Assembly (NCBI GenBank): GCA_036971475.1
Contig: JBAIZL010000006.1
Coordinates: 12,531,205 to 12,595,204, forward strand
DNA length: 64,000 nucleotides
DNA from: Prosapia bicincta
Taxonomy: Eukaryota; Arthropoda; Insecta; Hemiptera; Cercopidae
Reading direction: 5' to 3'
Position 1 is the first letter of the stretch; each line of letters begins with the position of its first letter. Below are positions 1 through 13,274 of this stretch, one piece after another. A program made the position numbers and the translations under genes. The notes under the pieces were generated by a model. The model was not told where the DNA came from. It saw only the letters and a program-made list of their open reading frames with translations, and did not search any database.

Positions 1-3000
1 ATGTTGAACATAATAGTCTATTTAACTTTCAAGAAATGCTACAGAAATGTTAACAATAATCCTATCTAGATAACATCACACTTGATAACATATTATACAC
101 AATTTGAGTCGTATAATTTTAGTCACGTAATTTCCTTTGTTAACGTGATCTAACAAAAGCCTAATGTTTTATTAATTCTATTTGAACACCAGTGATACTA
201 AAACTTCAAGTTGCGTAATGTTCAGTAGACCTCTTCTTCAGTTACTTCGAGTAGAAGTTTAAACTTTGCGACTTCCTCTCGAAACAAAACTTTGTAATAT
301 CGATTATATCTTAGCAAGTTTATTGAGTTTCAGAGCCGATGCGGCGTAAACCTCTTCGCCTTGAAGATCTTTACTTCCTGACAAAGAAAAAACATAAATA
401 ATTTACAACGTACCGCTCCTTATTTTGAGTTGAATGCAAACTTCTACCACTTGAAAAAGTCAATATACACACTGTCATTAAATCACTTTCTGATATTTGT
501 TATTCAGAGCAAAATCTATGACGGTTAAAAACAGATTTATTGTTTTTCCTAATTACATATAAATATGTATATTAGGAACACGTAAAGATTTCTTTACAAA
601 GCAAAGTTTTCAATTTCGTTATGCATTTGTCCATTTCTAGCCCTTTCACGTCTCGATTTACCACCGCTTCGATTGTATATTTCAAAGAACGGAGCGTTTG
701 TGAAAATTTCAAATACTACACTTTGATAATTTGACATTGTCCCTTGTTTTAGGATGCAAAATCCCTAATTTTAAAGTCCCTTCTAATAACAAAAAATACT
801 GCGAGCCCCAGTTAAAAGTCAGACATGTTTTTCCTACAGCTGTATATTAGTCGCGTTTTTTTAAGTTTTCTGTAAATAGTCAATTATTAGGGAAAATATA
901 ATGTTAATAACACTTTTGTCAAAGGCTATGTTGCGTAAAATATATAGCTGTATAAATTTCCACTACATTGAACTATTATCACACGCTGTAACTCACATTA
1001 GTTAGGAATTATAGAAAAATAATTCTTTTTATAGTCACAACTCTGAGATGACGTTGATTATTTATTGTTATACTATATGATGACGTAACAAAAGGTGTAA
1101 AACAAGTCTTTATGAATACATTTTATACAATTAGTTAGTCTAAAGTACAGAAAAAAATCATTATTAGCAGAAACAAAGAAGTTCCGGAGAAAACAATAGA
1201 AGTAACAGAGTACGTCAGACAACCTTGCATTGTGTACCAACATTGCAACTTTAAAGAGACAGTTTCGCCAAATATTTGTCAGACGTAACTTGACCGTAAT
1301 TCATTTATCGAAAGTCACTGGAATACAAACAAAACTGTGTATGGCATATTCAAGATAAATTAATGTCGATGGAGAATGGTAGGTGAGGATTGCCAGTTTT
1401 AGCTTTTTAATCAGCAACTGTGCAACCAATCTTTACCTGATATTTTATAAACTAGAAGTAAATATTACAACTGTCCTTCAGAATGCAAACGTTATAAGCT
1501 CATTACACATTTTATAGTTTATAATAAGACTGCTTGAATAAAATAACTAAATAAAATCTAAGAAATGATCAAATTCAGTTTAAAACAAAATTTGTCTTTA
1601 ATATACCTTATAATTGTTACAAATATGTAGTTGGTAATACAAAAACTCTAGTTTTCTAATCTTATGGGAGACATCATTCATTGATTCTATAGCCTAAATC
1701 ATGCCCAAGTTTCGTGAATAGTTTAATTAGTTTAGTTTACCATAATGCAGTAATAGTATCACTGATAGTAATCAATTTTATTTTGAAGCTTTTAGGATTC
1801 ATGCTACACAAAAGCAAAGTATTCCTGGATAATATTTTTACTAGATATCAAATTACCAGTTTTCTCTCTAACTTTAGCAATTTTTACAATACTTGGAAGT
1901 CCAAAACATTTTAGTTCTCTGGTTTTGTTGTAATTGGAATATTCTATCAAATTCGCGATAAAGGAAACTCACTTTGAGCATGTGTCATATTTTGGCTCTT
2001 AATAATTTACTATTGAAATAGAACTTTTTATATACGACCAAATATTATGCACGTTGATTTCAAATGTTTTGTTAAATGCTAGAAATTATATTGCGAAACT
2101 ATTTCAAGTATTTATCTAATGCAATTATTTGACTATAGATTTTACTCTACTTTGGATACCCAATATCAAGAACACAGTAGTACAATATATCGCAATACAT
2201 ATATTGGCAAAACCCATACTTAACAAATTGCATAACCTTAAACCCTTATGTACTTTTCAATGACCATGTAATGGTTCTACAAGATTACATTCCAGGATAC
2301 AATAATTTACCAACTTGATTAATCAACTATGTTTTAATATTTTTGTTGTATTTGGGTTTTGCCAATATTTGTATTGTAATTTATTTTGGTTACTTATTTC
2401 TATACGTTCTAAGTTTCAGAGTGTAGTGGAATATTTCTCATCAAGATGTAATGCATGCAATGTTTAATTTATATAATTGAAAATAACTATAAAATCGGAT
2501 AAGTTACCCTTTTTGTTATCTTAAAATACTGATGAAAAATGAAATTGCTCTAGGTAGTACGCCTAGTCGAACGATTTTTGTTAAGGAACCCAAGGGAACC
2601 TCGTGAGTTTCATCAATATACTTAATTAAATAAAACTTTACTATTTAACGATGTTATATTTCATTTCTAAAATCAAGTTTAGTCATTGAAATTTATTATT
2701 TTTAAAATAGCATTGCATGCAAGGAAGGGAAGGTTTCTGATATTTGTTAAAGTGTTTACTCTTGTTATATATTTTACATTTTGAACTATATTTACATTAA
2801 AATAGTTTTCCAATACCTAACTTGTGCACTATTATTGCTTTGCTAGTTTAATATTTACATATTTCCCTCGTTTGAGAACGGAACTGTACGTTCTTATTCT
2901 ATAGCGGTAAAACCTAAACGAAATTATTTCGGAGTAAATAAAACTATTGCTAGCTTGGGAAGTATTAAGGACTAATATAATAAACTACATTTATAAGGAA

Positions 3001-3630
3001 AAACATTTTATTAGTTTTTACCATGAAAATATACTGTATCTCGCAACCTAATATTATGTCATCAGTAGCAATATTTCTCTCGATTCTATTTTAGATGTTA
3101 CATGTATTGTTCCGTTGTGACTATCAACAAATAAGATAAAGTAAGTTAAATTTGTAACAAAAGTCTTTTCAAAAGATTAGCCAAAAATAACTAAATAAGA
3201 CAGTGTTTGTCTTGAAAAAAAGACGAAATTTAAATAAACTTATATTTTGGGGGTCGTTTTGGCACAACTTAACTGCATCCCGTGATCAAGTGATTTAGTA
3301 AACATCTTACGACAAGAAAAATATTGTAAACCTTTAACATTATTGTTATATAGAAATATACATTAAAAGATAAAGAATTATGTAATAGCATATAATCGTA
3401 CAAATAAATTGTTATAACATTCTTGTCTATACATAAAATATCAGTAAGATGTAAAATTCAAAATAGAATGTAGGACTTTCAATTATACTTTAACTTAAAA
3501 CTGTTTAAATATTTAAAAATAGAAGTGATGCATCGAGACCTGAAAGAGTCAGAACATAACATATATGTAACGAAATTTAAATGGATGAAAGTTTAAGGGA
3601 GGAGATAGAAGAAGGAAATACACATGATTA
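1..3630. other. AT-rich intergenic DNA, nothing recognised
   Basis: Both strands carry only short, stop-riddled frames. I see no repeat family, RNA gene or conserved protein segment. It may be intergenic or intronic. Confidence 0.5.
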
Positions 3631-3645
3631 AGACTAGTAAAGATG

Positions 3646-3790
3646 ATACAAGAAGACAGGCGGCCCCGAAAGGTACTGAAGGTACTATCAAGAGGTTGGC
3701 ATGATTGGATGGACGAAGCAATGACTGCCCGAGACACAGAAGATTGAATAACGTACGTCAGAAGAAATTGGAAATCGGATTTGATTAAAT
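3646..3790 (+). pseudogene. Possible C-terminal scrap of a LINE reverse transcriptase
   Basis: The plus frame from 3646 reads an Arg/Pro-rich stretch (RRPRK), then GWHDWMDEAM, one stop, and VRRNWKSDL. This resembles the basic 'GRP..RW.D...ED......RDR..WR' tail found after the RT domain in several LINE clades. It is only about 48 codons with an internal stop, and no RT core is visible upstream. The call rests on pattern likeness alone, and a chance resemblance is possible. Confidence 0.3.
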
Positions 3791-4455
3791 ATATTTAAAT
3801 ACAATGTAATATATAATAATTTGAAAAATGGGGCTATTTAAGAAAATATATTGTATCTTGGAACAAAATGGATGAGATAAAATTTAGAAAAATAATCTAA
3901 ATTACTTATTATTTCCCACTTTACTGAAAAACTATTTTTACTTACGTAGTCACTCGTTACCGTATGGAACTAATTGTCAACCACGGATTATTCTAATATA
4001 CATAACTCATATTCATTAAAAATCGTGTATTACTTTTGAAATAAAAACATATAAACCACTGCAGTAGGTTTCAATACAGTAGGCTATTATGTTTTCCAAT
4101 GGCTTGGAGTAATTGATTCTTTCATGCAATGCTCCTTATATCCAATCACATTATGCATTCACCAAGTAAGCTATTCACTTCCTAAAAGTTTCACACTGTA
4201 CAGCTATTGAATTTAAATAAGGAATAATATTTTGTACATTTTTGATTAATTAAAATCCAAACAAACTGTTGTTGTAGAAGATGTTTGATGTCGTTTGCAA
4301 AATTAAATATTAGACCATTTACCAAAGATACTCATGAAACGTGTTTCTATGCTATTTATCTAAGGCAACATGAGGGTCATTATTTCATGGACGTATTTGA
4401 TACGTCTTATAACATACAGTTTATTTAAACATATTATATTAGTTAAGTCTTTATT

Positions 4456-4524
<69 letters not shown>

Positions 4525-7328
4525 TTATATATATATATGATTTATATACATATATTTTATATATAAATACATAATCCCAAGCACCCACACCCACAAACAA
4601 AGGTTTGTATGATGACCTGGGTGTGCCGGGGTTAAACACTATCCGGCCAACCGAGGATTCCGTAATTTTCCGAAACCGACCAGCGAGGTCTCGTCTAATT
4701 ATACCTAAACAAATAAATAGCTCGAAAAAATGTATTATATTTTAAATTCTGAATAGAATAGTATATTTTTTTATTTTGGAAATGAATTTCAATATTTTGT
4801 TTTTTTATTTGCACTCTAGCGAGGTCTTGTTTTAGAACCTACTACGGGGGTCTCAGTTCCAGTATTTATGTAGAGGCAAGGCGAGGTCCTCATGAAATGT
4901 TTGATACCGACTAAAGAGGTATTTGTCTAATAAATTTGTATAAGTTTTTTTGTGTTCATAATTCATAAAATCTCTCCATAATTGGAATGTAAATAATTAT
5001 AATTAAATAATAAAATTTATTTGTAAAATTAGCAATAATTTTCAATATTAAATGGTTGTACAACATATATAAAGGGAGAATCACTTTATGTAATAACCTT
5101 TAATTTATTTTGCAAAAACCACAGAATATTTAGTGTTTGCATTGTGTGTAATTAAATAAAATTCCCTTGAATAAAAAAATATTTTAAAATATACATTGGT
5201 ATTCATTTCAAATCATTTAAAATCATTTTAAATAATAGATCATTTTAAATGTTCACATTTTTAAGCTACATTATTGCAAGGAACCTTTTTTTAATAATTT
5301 CATAAACATCCTATGTATTGAGGGTTTTCAGAAATGAATATTTTATAGATATAGGAAAGGTTGCTTAATTCCAAAGTGATGTATGTTAAACATGTAGACC
5401 TTCAGTTTGAATCTGACTAAAACATAAACTTTTTAAAATTTAATAAAGAATTATTATTTGGAAAATTTTTATAATAATATATTTATTGTTATTCAATAAC
5501 ATTGTATCAAATTGCTGTATAAAGAGGAAAATGGAAAGCTGCATGGATATTGCTACGTAAGTTTGTGATTGTCATGTTTATATACATATTTATACAAATT
5601 GTAATTATATAACAAAATTTAACTACAAAAATCTTGCCTTAGTTCACCTAAGTAGGAATTGACTTTATTTTTTTAATATTATTTATTACTTATTTTCTTG
5701 TAACCTTAAAATCCCTCTATCTCCTCTGGATATTGTTCTCATTTTGGAAGTTTGACGGAAACCAATACGTTTTAAGCAAAACCATTTGCTCGTTATACAT
5801 CACAAGAAGTAAAATAAATAAAGTTTTTGATAAGCACAGATGCTGAACTATTTAACCATCCCTACTCGTGGTAAATGTTTAGTAAGATATTTTATTTTCG
5901 TGTCTGTGGAAACGGCCGTAGTAGTTATTCAGTTTAAACGACATAGCCTACATTTCCCTAAATACCTAAATAAAATATCCCTTTGCTTGCTGATATTTAA
6001 TAAAGTTGGCAACAAGCCTACATGCTGTAATATAGTTTCTCTAGAAATAATTCAGAAATATATTTTTGGCCCATCGATCTCTTTCTACAGATAATTATTA
6101 TTTAGGTATAACTAAGATATTATCTTCTTATTTTCAAAAACTTTTACTCTCAGAAACCTTTGCTTTATTAGGCCAATAGTTAGTTTTATAGATATGTCAG
6201 TAATATATTTTCTGTTACTATTTTCTCTCAGTTTAACACTTTCTTATCTCTACCTTGCAGTATTTATAGTTAAAAAATCTTGTTTATAAATCTGCGAAAT
6301 AGCTAACTATCCTATCTTTACACATCTGGTAAACCAGTATCATTATATACGTACAAGTATATTTTTCTGGCTCTATTAACGTTACAATATTTTCCTTTGT
6401 TTTCTCGTTTTGGAATGATTCCATTTTCATCAGTTTTTAATATTACTCTCTTAGTACACAACTAAGACACTACTATTAAGGTTTTTAAAATTGAGTCATT
6501 ACGAAACGCGCCAACAAAGGAAAATATGTTAACGTTAGGAAAAGCAGAATTTTATACTCGAATATATACCAAATATCCAAACAGAATGGAAGATGAGTAT
6601 GTTAACAAATAATATCTTCATACTTGGCTATGTTTACCAAAATGTTTGAAAATGTAGTAAATATTTCCGAAACTAACGTATTTTTTCACACAAATTGTTT
6701 TTTTATAATTTTTAAAGGCTACTATATATGATATTGGCTTAAAATATAAAAACAAGTTCCTTTGAGTATTTGGTGTAAATTACATTATGTATAAAACAAA
6801 ATAAAGTTTGTATAAGAGTAAGTAATTATTTTAAACAGCGGAGAACTTTCATCAACGTACGAGCAAATTGTAACAGCCTGGAATACAAATATAAGAAGAC
6901 CTATATAGGAAGTTACAAAATGGGTCTATATACCGATGTCAATATGAAAAATTGTTGTTTAAATGTCTAATATAGAATATTTAATTACTAGTATCCTGAA
7001 ACACGGGGTGATATTCTAAAGGCATTAACAGATTCCCGTAAAATTGTAGCTCTCTAGTTATACATATCATAATATCTCTGTAGGGTAGAAAGTTATTATA
7101 GATATTATAATGCATAGCCCTAACCTAGAATATGATGAATCTGCAAACATATATTTAACCAGTGTTTCCAAATAAATAGTTACATACATGTTATACGGCG
7201 CTACTTATGTTCCCTAGACATATACTACCAAGCAGCCAAAAAACGAAGTAACCCTAATTTAATTATTATAGCTGTAGATATTATAGTTATCTACGAAATT
7301 GAGTTGGTAGAAATTGGAGCGCCGGTAA
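3791..7328. other. AT-rich DNA with one (TA)n tract, otherwise nothing recognised
   Basis: No coding signal is convincing. A (TA)n tract lies near 4459-4545. Around 4660-4920 a short GAGGTC-containing phrase recurs three times at irregular spacing. It could be an old repeat, but I cannot delimit it. Confidence 0.45.
4459..4545. repeat. (TA)n microsatellite
   Basis: Alternating TA with a few TTTA interruptions at its right end. The tract reads as a spurious Tyr/Ile frame on the minus strand. Confidence 0.95.
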
Positions 7329-7813
7329 AGAAATTCTACTATTTAAGAATATAAGTTGGTATCACTAAGGCGTCTGTTTGTCTAGACTACCATATCCCAA
7401 ATTTTCATTTGCGGCAGTTATTTTCTCCTCCATTTTTTTTATTAGTAAAATTCTGGCTATTAAATTAATATAGTACTATCATAATCAAGAAGGGAAATTT
7501 TACTATTTAGGAATATAAGTTGATATCACTATGATGCCTGTTTTTCTAGACTACCATATCCCAAATTCTATTCTTACAGTTATTTTCTGATCTGTTTTTT
7601 TCTATTATTAATATTTTGGTTATTAATATAACGCTGTATAGTACTATCATAATCAAGATGGGATATTTTACTATATAAGTTGGTATCATTAGGGAGGCTG
7701 TTTGTGTAGGAAAATAAAATTCCAATTTGTATTGCAGACAGTTTCTGCTCCGTTATTTTTTTTATTAGTAATATTCCAGTTATTAAAATAACTTAGCACC
7801 ATCATAATCAAGA
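7329..7813. repeat. Three-unit tandem repeat, unit about 155-167 bp
   Basis: Three diverged units start near 7329, 7490 and 7657. Each opens with a TTTTACTAT-like phrase followed by ATATAAGTTGGTATCA. Each passes through a CAGTTATTTTCT-like block and ends with ATCATAATCAAG. The first two units also share CTAGACTACCATATCCCAAA, which is lost in the third. No open frame runs through the array. It is probably a short satellite or a remnant of one. Confidence 0.8.
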
Positions 7814-9235
7814 AATACCATATTTTACAACTATTGTAGAATATTTATTATTCAAGTATGTTTGTTTGCTACTATACAATCTTAACCTATAGTATGTATG
7901 TTTGGAAGTAGGGGTAATTATGTAGTTTGTGCACACAATTGTTTCCACTTTGGTTCATTACCTGAATGTTTTGGAAATACAATGATCTTAAACCTTACTT
8001 ATACAAGTTGTAGAGAGAGATTTAAAAATGTATTGCCCTTATTGTTAAATCCCACAGCAATGACTAAAAATTATTACATTAATGTAGGGATGTAGCTGCG
8101 CAGGTGTTGACTCCAGTAACTGGTTTTGATTCGAATTAGTGAACGAAATCACACAAGTAGTGCTTAGTTGGGAAACGTCCGTTGGGAACAATGCTCTGTA
8201 GCGTATGCCGCCTTAGGGTCCTCCATAATAGCCCTGTCAAAGTTGGTAGGATCAGGAATAAATTGTATCCGGCATTCTTTATCTTCCTCATCACTTCTTT
8301 TACAAGCAACAATGTGTTAAGATGACTTACATCATCCGTGTTGTCAAAATGATCGCATCCAGAAAGGCAGGTTAGATGTGTATTGTTATTTTCATTTTCA
8401 TTTAGAACAGTTTGTCATCTATTGTGAACCTAACCTCTAAGCATGAGCTAACCTCACTCTCGATGTACTTACAAGGCAACACACATTCGCATACTGAACA
8501 TAACCTGCAGCTATATTAAAATGTGAACATTGCAACGGAAAAACTAAAATCCTCAGTCATTTTTCAATCATCAGTATAAAATCAATAGAATTTTATAGTC
8601 AGTGGCTTTCTTGTGGCTATTTGTATCTGTTATTGCTACGGAATTCTCTATAACTTTGCAGTCCTAACAAGGAGTTCTTAGAACTTGGAGATATGTGATG
8701 TTGCAATGGTTCTTTTTATACTTTATTTATCGGGAAGCTAACTATGTGAATGTTTCATAAATAACATTCCTCTTGTTGTTACGGTATAATGAAAAGTTTC
8801 CTCCGTATATTATCTTTTATTATTAGTCAGAGAGGTATAGCTAGACATAGATTTACACGTATTATTATTGATTCAAAAAATTAAAGGGCTCTAAATACCA
8901 AATTATTGGTTTATAGGGAACAAAAATATCACTTTATTATTTCATGATAGCAGAGTACCTTATTTAAAATTTAAAGTTACCGTTACAAAATTTCGAATGG
9001 CAGTTTGAATAACAAAGCCAATTAATTTTCCAAACTAATGGAGCAGAGAATTTTATACAACAACAATGTTTGATAATCCAGTCGTAAATAATTTTCAACG
9101 TGGCACTTTATTTAAAAACATTTTCCGCCTCGTTTATTCATTACAAACGAATGTTAGTCAATTGGAATTGAGAACATCGACAACGGATTAAATGTATCAG
9201 TATTTTATCAGATATTATAATATAATTGACCATAG

Positions 9236-9238
<3 letters not shown>
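7814..9238. other. Unassigned stretch
   Basis: 8,090-8,470 is somewhat richer in GC than its neighbours, but no frame stays open and I recognise no motif. The rest is AT-rich DNA. Confidence 0.4.
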
Positions 9239-9310
<72 letters not shown>

Positions 9311-9311
9311 A

Positions 9312-9388
<77 letters not shown>
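9239..9388. repeat. (TA)n followed by (GA)n microsatellite
   Basis: About 125 bp of TA repeats with TAAATATA interruptions, then roughly 22 bp of GA. It lies just beyond the 3' end of the minus-strand LINE and may have grown from that element's tail. Confidence 0.95.
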
Positions 9389-9391
<3 letters not shown>

Positions 9392-9479
9392 ATATGATAT
9401 AGATACATGTAGAGATATAACTTTTGTACTATATTCCCATCCCTCCCATAGGAATAGCTTAGAATATGTACCTCTTTGC

Positions 9480-9600
9480 AGTAACCTCCAAGTACCCACC
9501 TGATGATAATTGTCCTGATATCCTTTGGTGAAGATACCTTCCAGTCAAACCACTCTCTCATTGCAGCTCCCAAAGCAGGACACTCACGGAGAACTAGGGA
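9480..9600 (-). pseudogene. LINE C-terminal Cys region
   Basis: The minus strand reads [15 protein letters not shown], then SPKDIRTII and RWVLGGY. This fits the 'HLLFECPAL...R....L' segment that ends many RNase H-bearing LINE proteins. It places the 3' end of the element close to the TA/GA tract at 9,239-9,388. Confidence 0.7.
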
Positions 9601-10039
9601 TGGTTTTTCCTCTTGTTTCTCCTCGTTATCGCTTGCACAAAAAAGACCCTAATCTTCCAATTTTGTATTGGAATCACTTCAGATTTCCATGTCCTGTGGC
9701 CAGCTGTGCAGTAGCTCTGAGTTGAGGTCTACTCAAGTAGAGTAGTTATTTTGCTCACAAGTCTCCCGAGTATGCCTAAAGTATCTTGTACTTGTGACAT
9801 CTCCCTCCTGAAGCGGCATGTCCACTCTCCTCAAGTAACGGACTTTGAGTTATACATCCTTGTTTTGCTCAAACGTACACTCTTCCATTCCTTATCCAGC
9901 CAGAATGTCCTGTAATCCATGTTAGTTTGAGCGAAATATATTTCTGCTACTGAAGCTATATTCCCAGCCACCAGTTTAGAGCTGGCTTTAGTCTTAACTA
10001 TAGCATTTAGAGCTGACTACCGGAGCAAATCCCTCTGGC

Positions 10040-10197
10040 AAGATCCTTTTATTTCCTCAGCACATAGTTTGATCGTGAGCACCTGCCCTGGAAAACAGAC
10101 ATGTAGTATTCGAAGCGAAGGCAGAATCTGTCTCGGTCACACAGTCCATTCAGGCCTACTACCACTCTTTCCTTAATCTTGGAACCATCTGTGAACC
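10040..10197 (-). pseudogene. LINE RNase H domain, degenerate
   Basis: The minus strand from 10,197 reads FTDGSKIKE, which is the first catalytic Asp context, and later YYMSVFQG. In the next frame it continues as QVLTIKLCAEEIKGSC. That matches the 'SVFQAEV..I..CAEEI' helix of LINE-encoded RNase H. A single frame change separates the two parts. It lies directly downstream of the RT block, as expected. Confidence 0.75.
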
Positions 10198-10899
10198 AGA
10201 AATAACCTAATTTATGTCTACACTCTCCCCATGCCTCTCTTCCAGGAATATGGGTTCTGTAATTTCTTTCTTCCCTTATAAAATACAGTAACTTAGTCTG
10301 ATGTTCTAACCAGAGTTCCTACAGTGAATCAATAAATAAATCTGATTATGTCGTTTGCAACCTATGTTCCACAGCCCGAGACAACCTAACCAAAATGCAG
10401 TTTTCATTGCTTCGATCCTAATTTAAAGACCCAAGAAAGAATACCCAAGCTAATCCTCATGGCCGCTCATGATGTGCTTCTCCTAGGAGTTGAAGCTATA
10501 AGGGAGGCCCAGCGCTCTTCGACTTGTTTCTTTTGATGTCTTGTCCCCCCAGACGATTGAAGCAAAGTGTAACCTCGGCATCACTTTGGCAGTATACCTC
10601 CAGTACGTCTGTCATGGACCTAAGCCCCATCTCATGCCTATCTGTCTTCCGCATTGCCAGAACATAGCTATGCCTTTTTGCACTTATCCTCAAAGAGATC
10701 ACACCTGAGTAGCTACCCATCCAGAATAACCAGAAGATATTTAGCGCTCTCAACGTAGCTTATTTTGGTATTACCAATTTTAATCATCTACATCGATTAA
10801 GTTTTATATCGCCTAGTGAAGATGGTTGCCCCTGGATTCTCTCATTGAATGCATAATGCTTTTCCACTCCATCATCCTTCTGTTACCTTGAGTGCTACT

Positions 10900-11500
10900 T
10901 GAAGCGTCTCTGTGGAACTCTTCAAATGGATTCTAGCAAGGATAGCTATTTCTTCCACATATTCTACCACCTTAATACCTATCGCACTGAGCGTCTTCTA
11001 TACACCGTCCACGCTAAGGCCCCACAGCAGAGGGGATAATATCCCACCCTGCTGCAGCCCTCCTATACCATCCCACTTATTATGCATCCGATCCAGGATG
11101 CAGTACTTTCACGGTTTTTCAAGAAACTAATAATTGATTAGTTTCGTCAGAAATCCTGTGATCTTTAGCTGCTATCTTGACGGCCTGTCTAGAGGTGATT
11201 TTACACCCCACGTCCACACCAAAAAAAGGCCCCAATACATACCCCCTTGTTGTTAATCTGACCTTTATTAAAGTTCATAAACAACAACAGCGCAGTCTCC
11301 CCTGACCTACCACCTCGGTAGGCGGCTTGATACTGATGAAGCAGATACTTCTTCAGAGGTCTCTCCTTCAAATAGCGGTCAACCAGCTTATCCAGTGTCT
11401 AACAAAAACGATGTAAGGCTGATAGGTATGAGGTTGATATATCTTAAATCGGCGTGGCTGCTAGTCCTCTGACCGTCAAACATCCCCGGTGCCCTTCATA
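10900..11500 (-). pseudogene. LINE reverse transcriptase core, degenerate
   Basis: Reading the minus strand from 11,500: a KAPGPDG-like start has decayed to RAPGMFDGQ, followed by the palm and finger phrases LIPISL and LVDRYLKERPLKKYLL. Then come AYRGGRSGETALLLF and, after frame breaks, GLQQGGILSPLLWGLSVDG at about 11,065-11,005. The catalytic Y-A-D-D box has become Y-V-E-E at about 10,960, within VEYVEEIAILAR. Loss of both aspartates and several stops show that the enzyme is dead. Confidence 0.8.
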
Positions 11501-12602
11501 TTTCTTACTTCCGTAGGTGCGCCGAGCTGCAGTCAAACCAACCAACTTCGTAGCCACCTTTTTTGAGGGTGGTTTGTACACCGTCACTTAAACCCTTTTG
11601 ATTAGTTCATCAGAGTTAGCTAGTCTTAGCTTACTTTCGTCTACGAGTTTAACTGACGGTACCAGTTCTCGTAGTCATTTTGCTGATTATACCTCAACAT
11701 TATAAACGCTGCGACTTTATCCCTCAAGTACGTGTACATGAACTGCAGAACAAAACATCCACTAGGAATGTTCAAAATACGGTTGATGTCAGTGCCCTTA
11801 ATGTGGTCGTATGCCACCATTGCCATCCTCGCTACACTATCCCCTAACGTCTCTAGTACCCTCGGTAGGTCGACAAGAAACAGCTCTCTTGACCTAACAC
11901 TTGTCTATTACTCTTGGCTTCTAACACTGGAGTAGTATCAGGAGTACTCCTTACCTTCCATTCCCTCTCTTCCTCCTATCGTAATAGAGTCTTAACAGAT
12001 CCAATGGCTTCCGGGATGACATGGGTTCTAGCCCCAGCCTCCCTCAAACCCTTTCTATTCTATTTCGTGAACCGGTGTTTCTTCATTGGAGATGGAGATG
12101 GCTCTCTGCCCTCCTTCTCCTCCGTCTTTGCCTACTTATGATAGTCAAGCTAGAGTGTTTTCCACCTATTTGCCCCATTCATAACTCCTGTTGTCTTCGC
12201 AAATAGTTTTACATCGGTCTCCATAGAGTTTTCTGCCATGTATATTTCCACAAGCACCTATGGAAGTAAGGTCCGCCGTCTCAGAGGCCCGCTTACGGTA
12301 GTAGGATGACCTAAATATTCAGGGCGTGCGCCTGGTACCCATGAGGCTGCGTTAAAACCCTCATTACCCTGAATTCCACGAATCGGTACGGATCGAGGGT
12401 GTAAGTACCCCTCCAGACCACCAACCTAGATGAGGGGTGCTTCTTGTTTGCAACCAGCAAGGAAAGTGCTTTGTGAGATCCAACCAAATAACTAAGCTTC
12501 AGGGGCTAGGACTGGCTACTTTTTTTTAGCTAATTTCGTGCACTCATACACATATACCGGCCATACAACTCTCGAATTTAACGGAACCTTGGATAATCGG
12601 GA

Positions 12603-12611
12603 TATATATAA

Positions 12612-12680
<69 letters not shown>
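12603..12680. repeat. (TA)n microsatellite
   Basis: Two TA runs joined by a TAAGTATATA interruption. Confidence 0.95.
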
Positions 12681-12684
<4 letters not shown>

Positions 12685-12954
12685 TTATATTAAAATGTAC
12701 CCCAACAAGAATTTTACATTCTATATATGCGTGTCATTTTCGAGTACTAATTACGTGTTTTTATTTCTTGAGATTAAACATCTTCTTGTAGTTAGTTTCC
12801 AAGTATAACTTAAAGAAGCACTTTAGTCTTAGTACATGCTCGAAAATGAGGACACGCCTTTAGTTCTCGACAGGCGATAAGCTTATATATATATCGTTTA
12901 AGTACATGAGAGTGAAAGTGATAAGTGAATAAAATTAAAATAGGATTGCCAAGC

Positions 12955-13079
<125 letters not shown>

Positions 13080-13080
13080 A

Positions 13081-13192
13081 AATTTGTATTCTTGTGTATT
13101 AATGAAGAACATAAGTCAAAATACAAATACAAGGATTATAATTGAATTTACAATTCAATTATAATTATTGTATTTGTATTTTGACTTATGTT

Positions 13193-13195
<3 letters not shown>
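13081..13195. mobile_element. Two Penelope-like element ends joined head-on (palindrome)
   Basis: 13,105-13,195 is a near-perfect palindrome with arms of about 44 bp and a 3-nt centre. Each arm matches the terminal repeat of the PLE at 55.1-56.1 kb. Shared phrases are TTGTAAATTCAA, CTTGTATTTGTATTTT, and in the longer left arm TTAATACACAAG. (TA)n tracts border both sides. It is probably a pair of severely truncated PLE insertions in opposite orientation, or one insertion followed by fold-back copying. Confidence 0.7.
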
Positions 13196-13254
<59 letters not shown>

Positions 13255-13274
13255 GTGTGTGTGTGTGTGTGTGT
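13195..13274. repeat. (TA)n then (TG)n microsatellite
   Basis: About 55 bp of TA followed by a short TG run ending near 13,274. Confidence 0.95.

Larger units (their letters stand above)
9400..12560 (-). pseudogene. Decayed LINE (R1/Jockey/I-like group, with RNase H)
   Basis: Translated blocks on the minus strand follow LINE order. From 12,200 to 11,640 is a charged, possibly gag-like region. RT motifs lie at about 11,500-10,900, RNase H at about 10,200-10,040, and a C-terminal Cys region near 9,590-9,480. Frames change and stops interrupt many times, so no protein can be made. The distance between the gag-like part and the RT is about 700 bp, too short for a whole apurinic-type endonuclease, so that domain is probably deleted. 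The block is richer in GC than the DNA around it, which helps mark its limits. Both ends are approximate. RT plus RNase H of this type is known from the R1, I and Jockey groups, but I cannot choose a clade. Confidence 0.8.

Noticed and set aside
9208..9573. A 121-codon minus frame rich in Tyr and Ile
   Set aside because: Most of it is translated (TA)n and (GA)n. Its first third is LINE C-terminal sequence.
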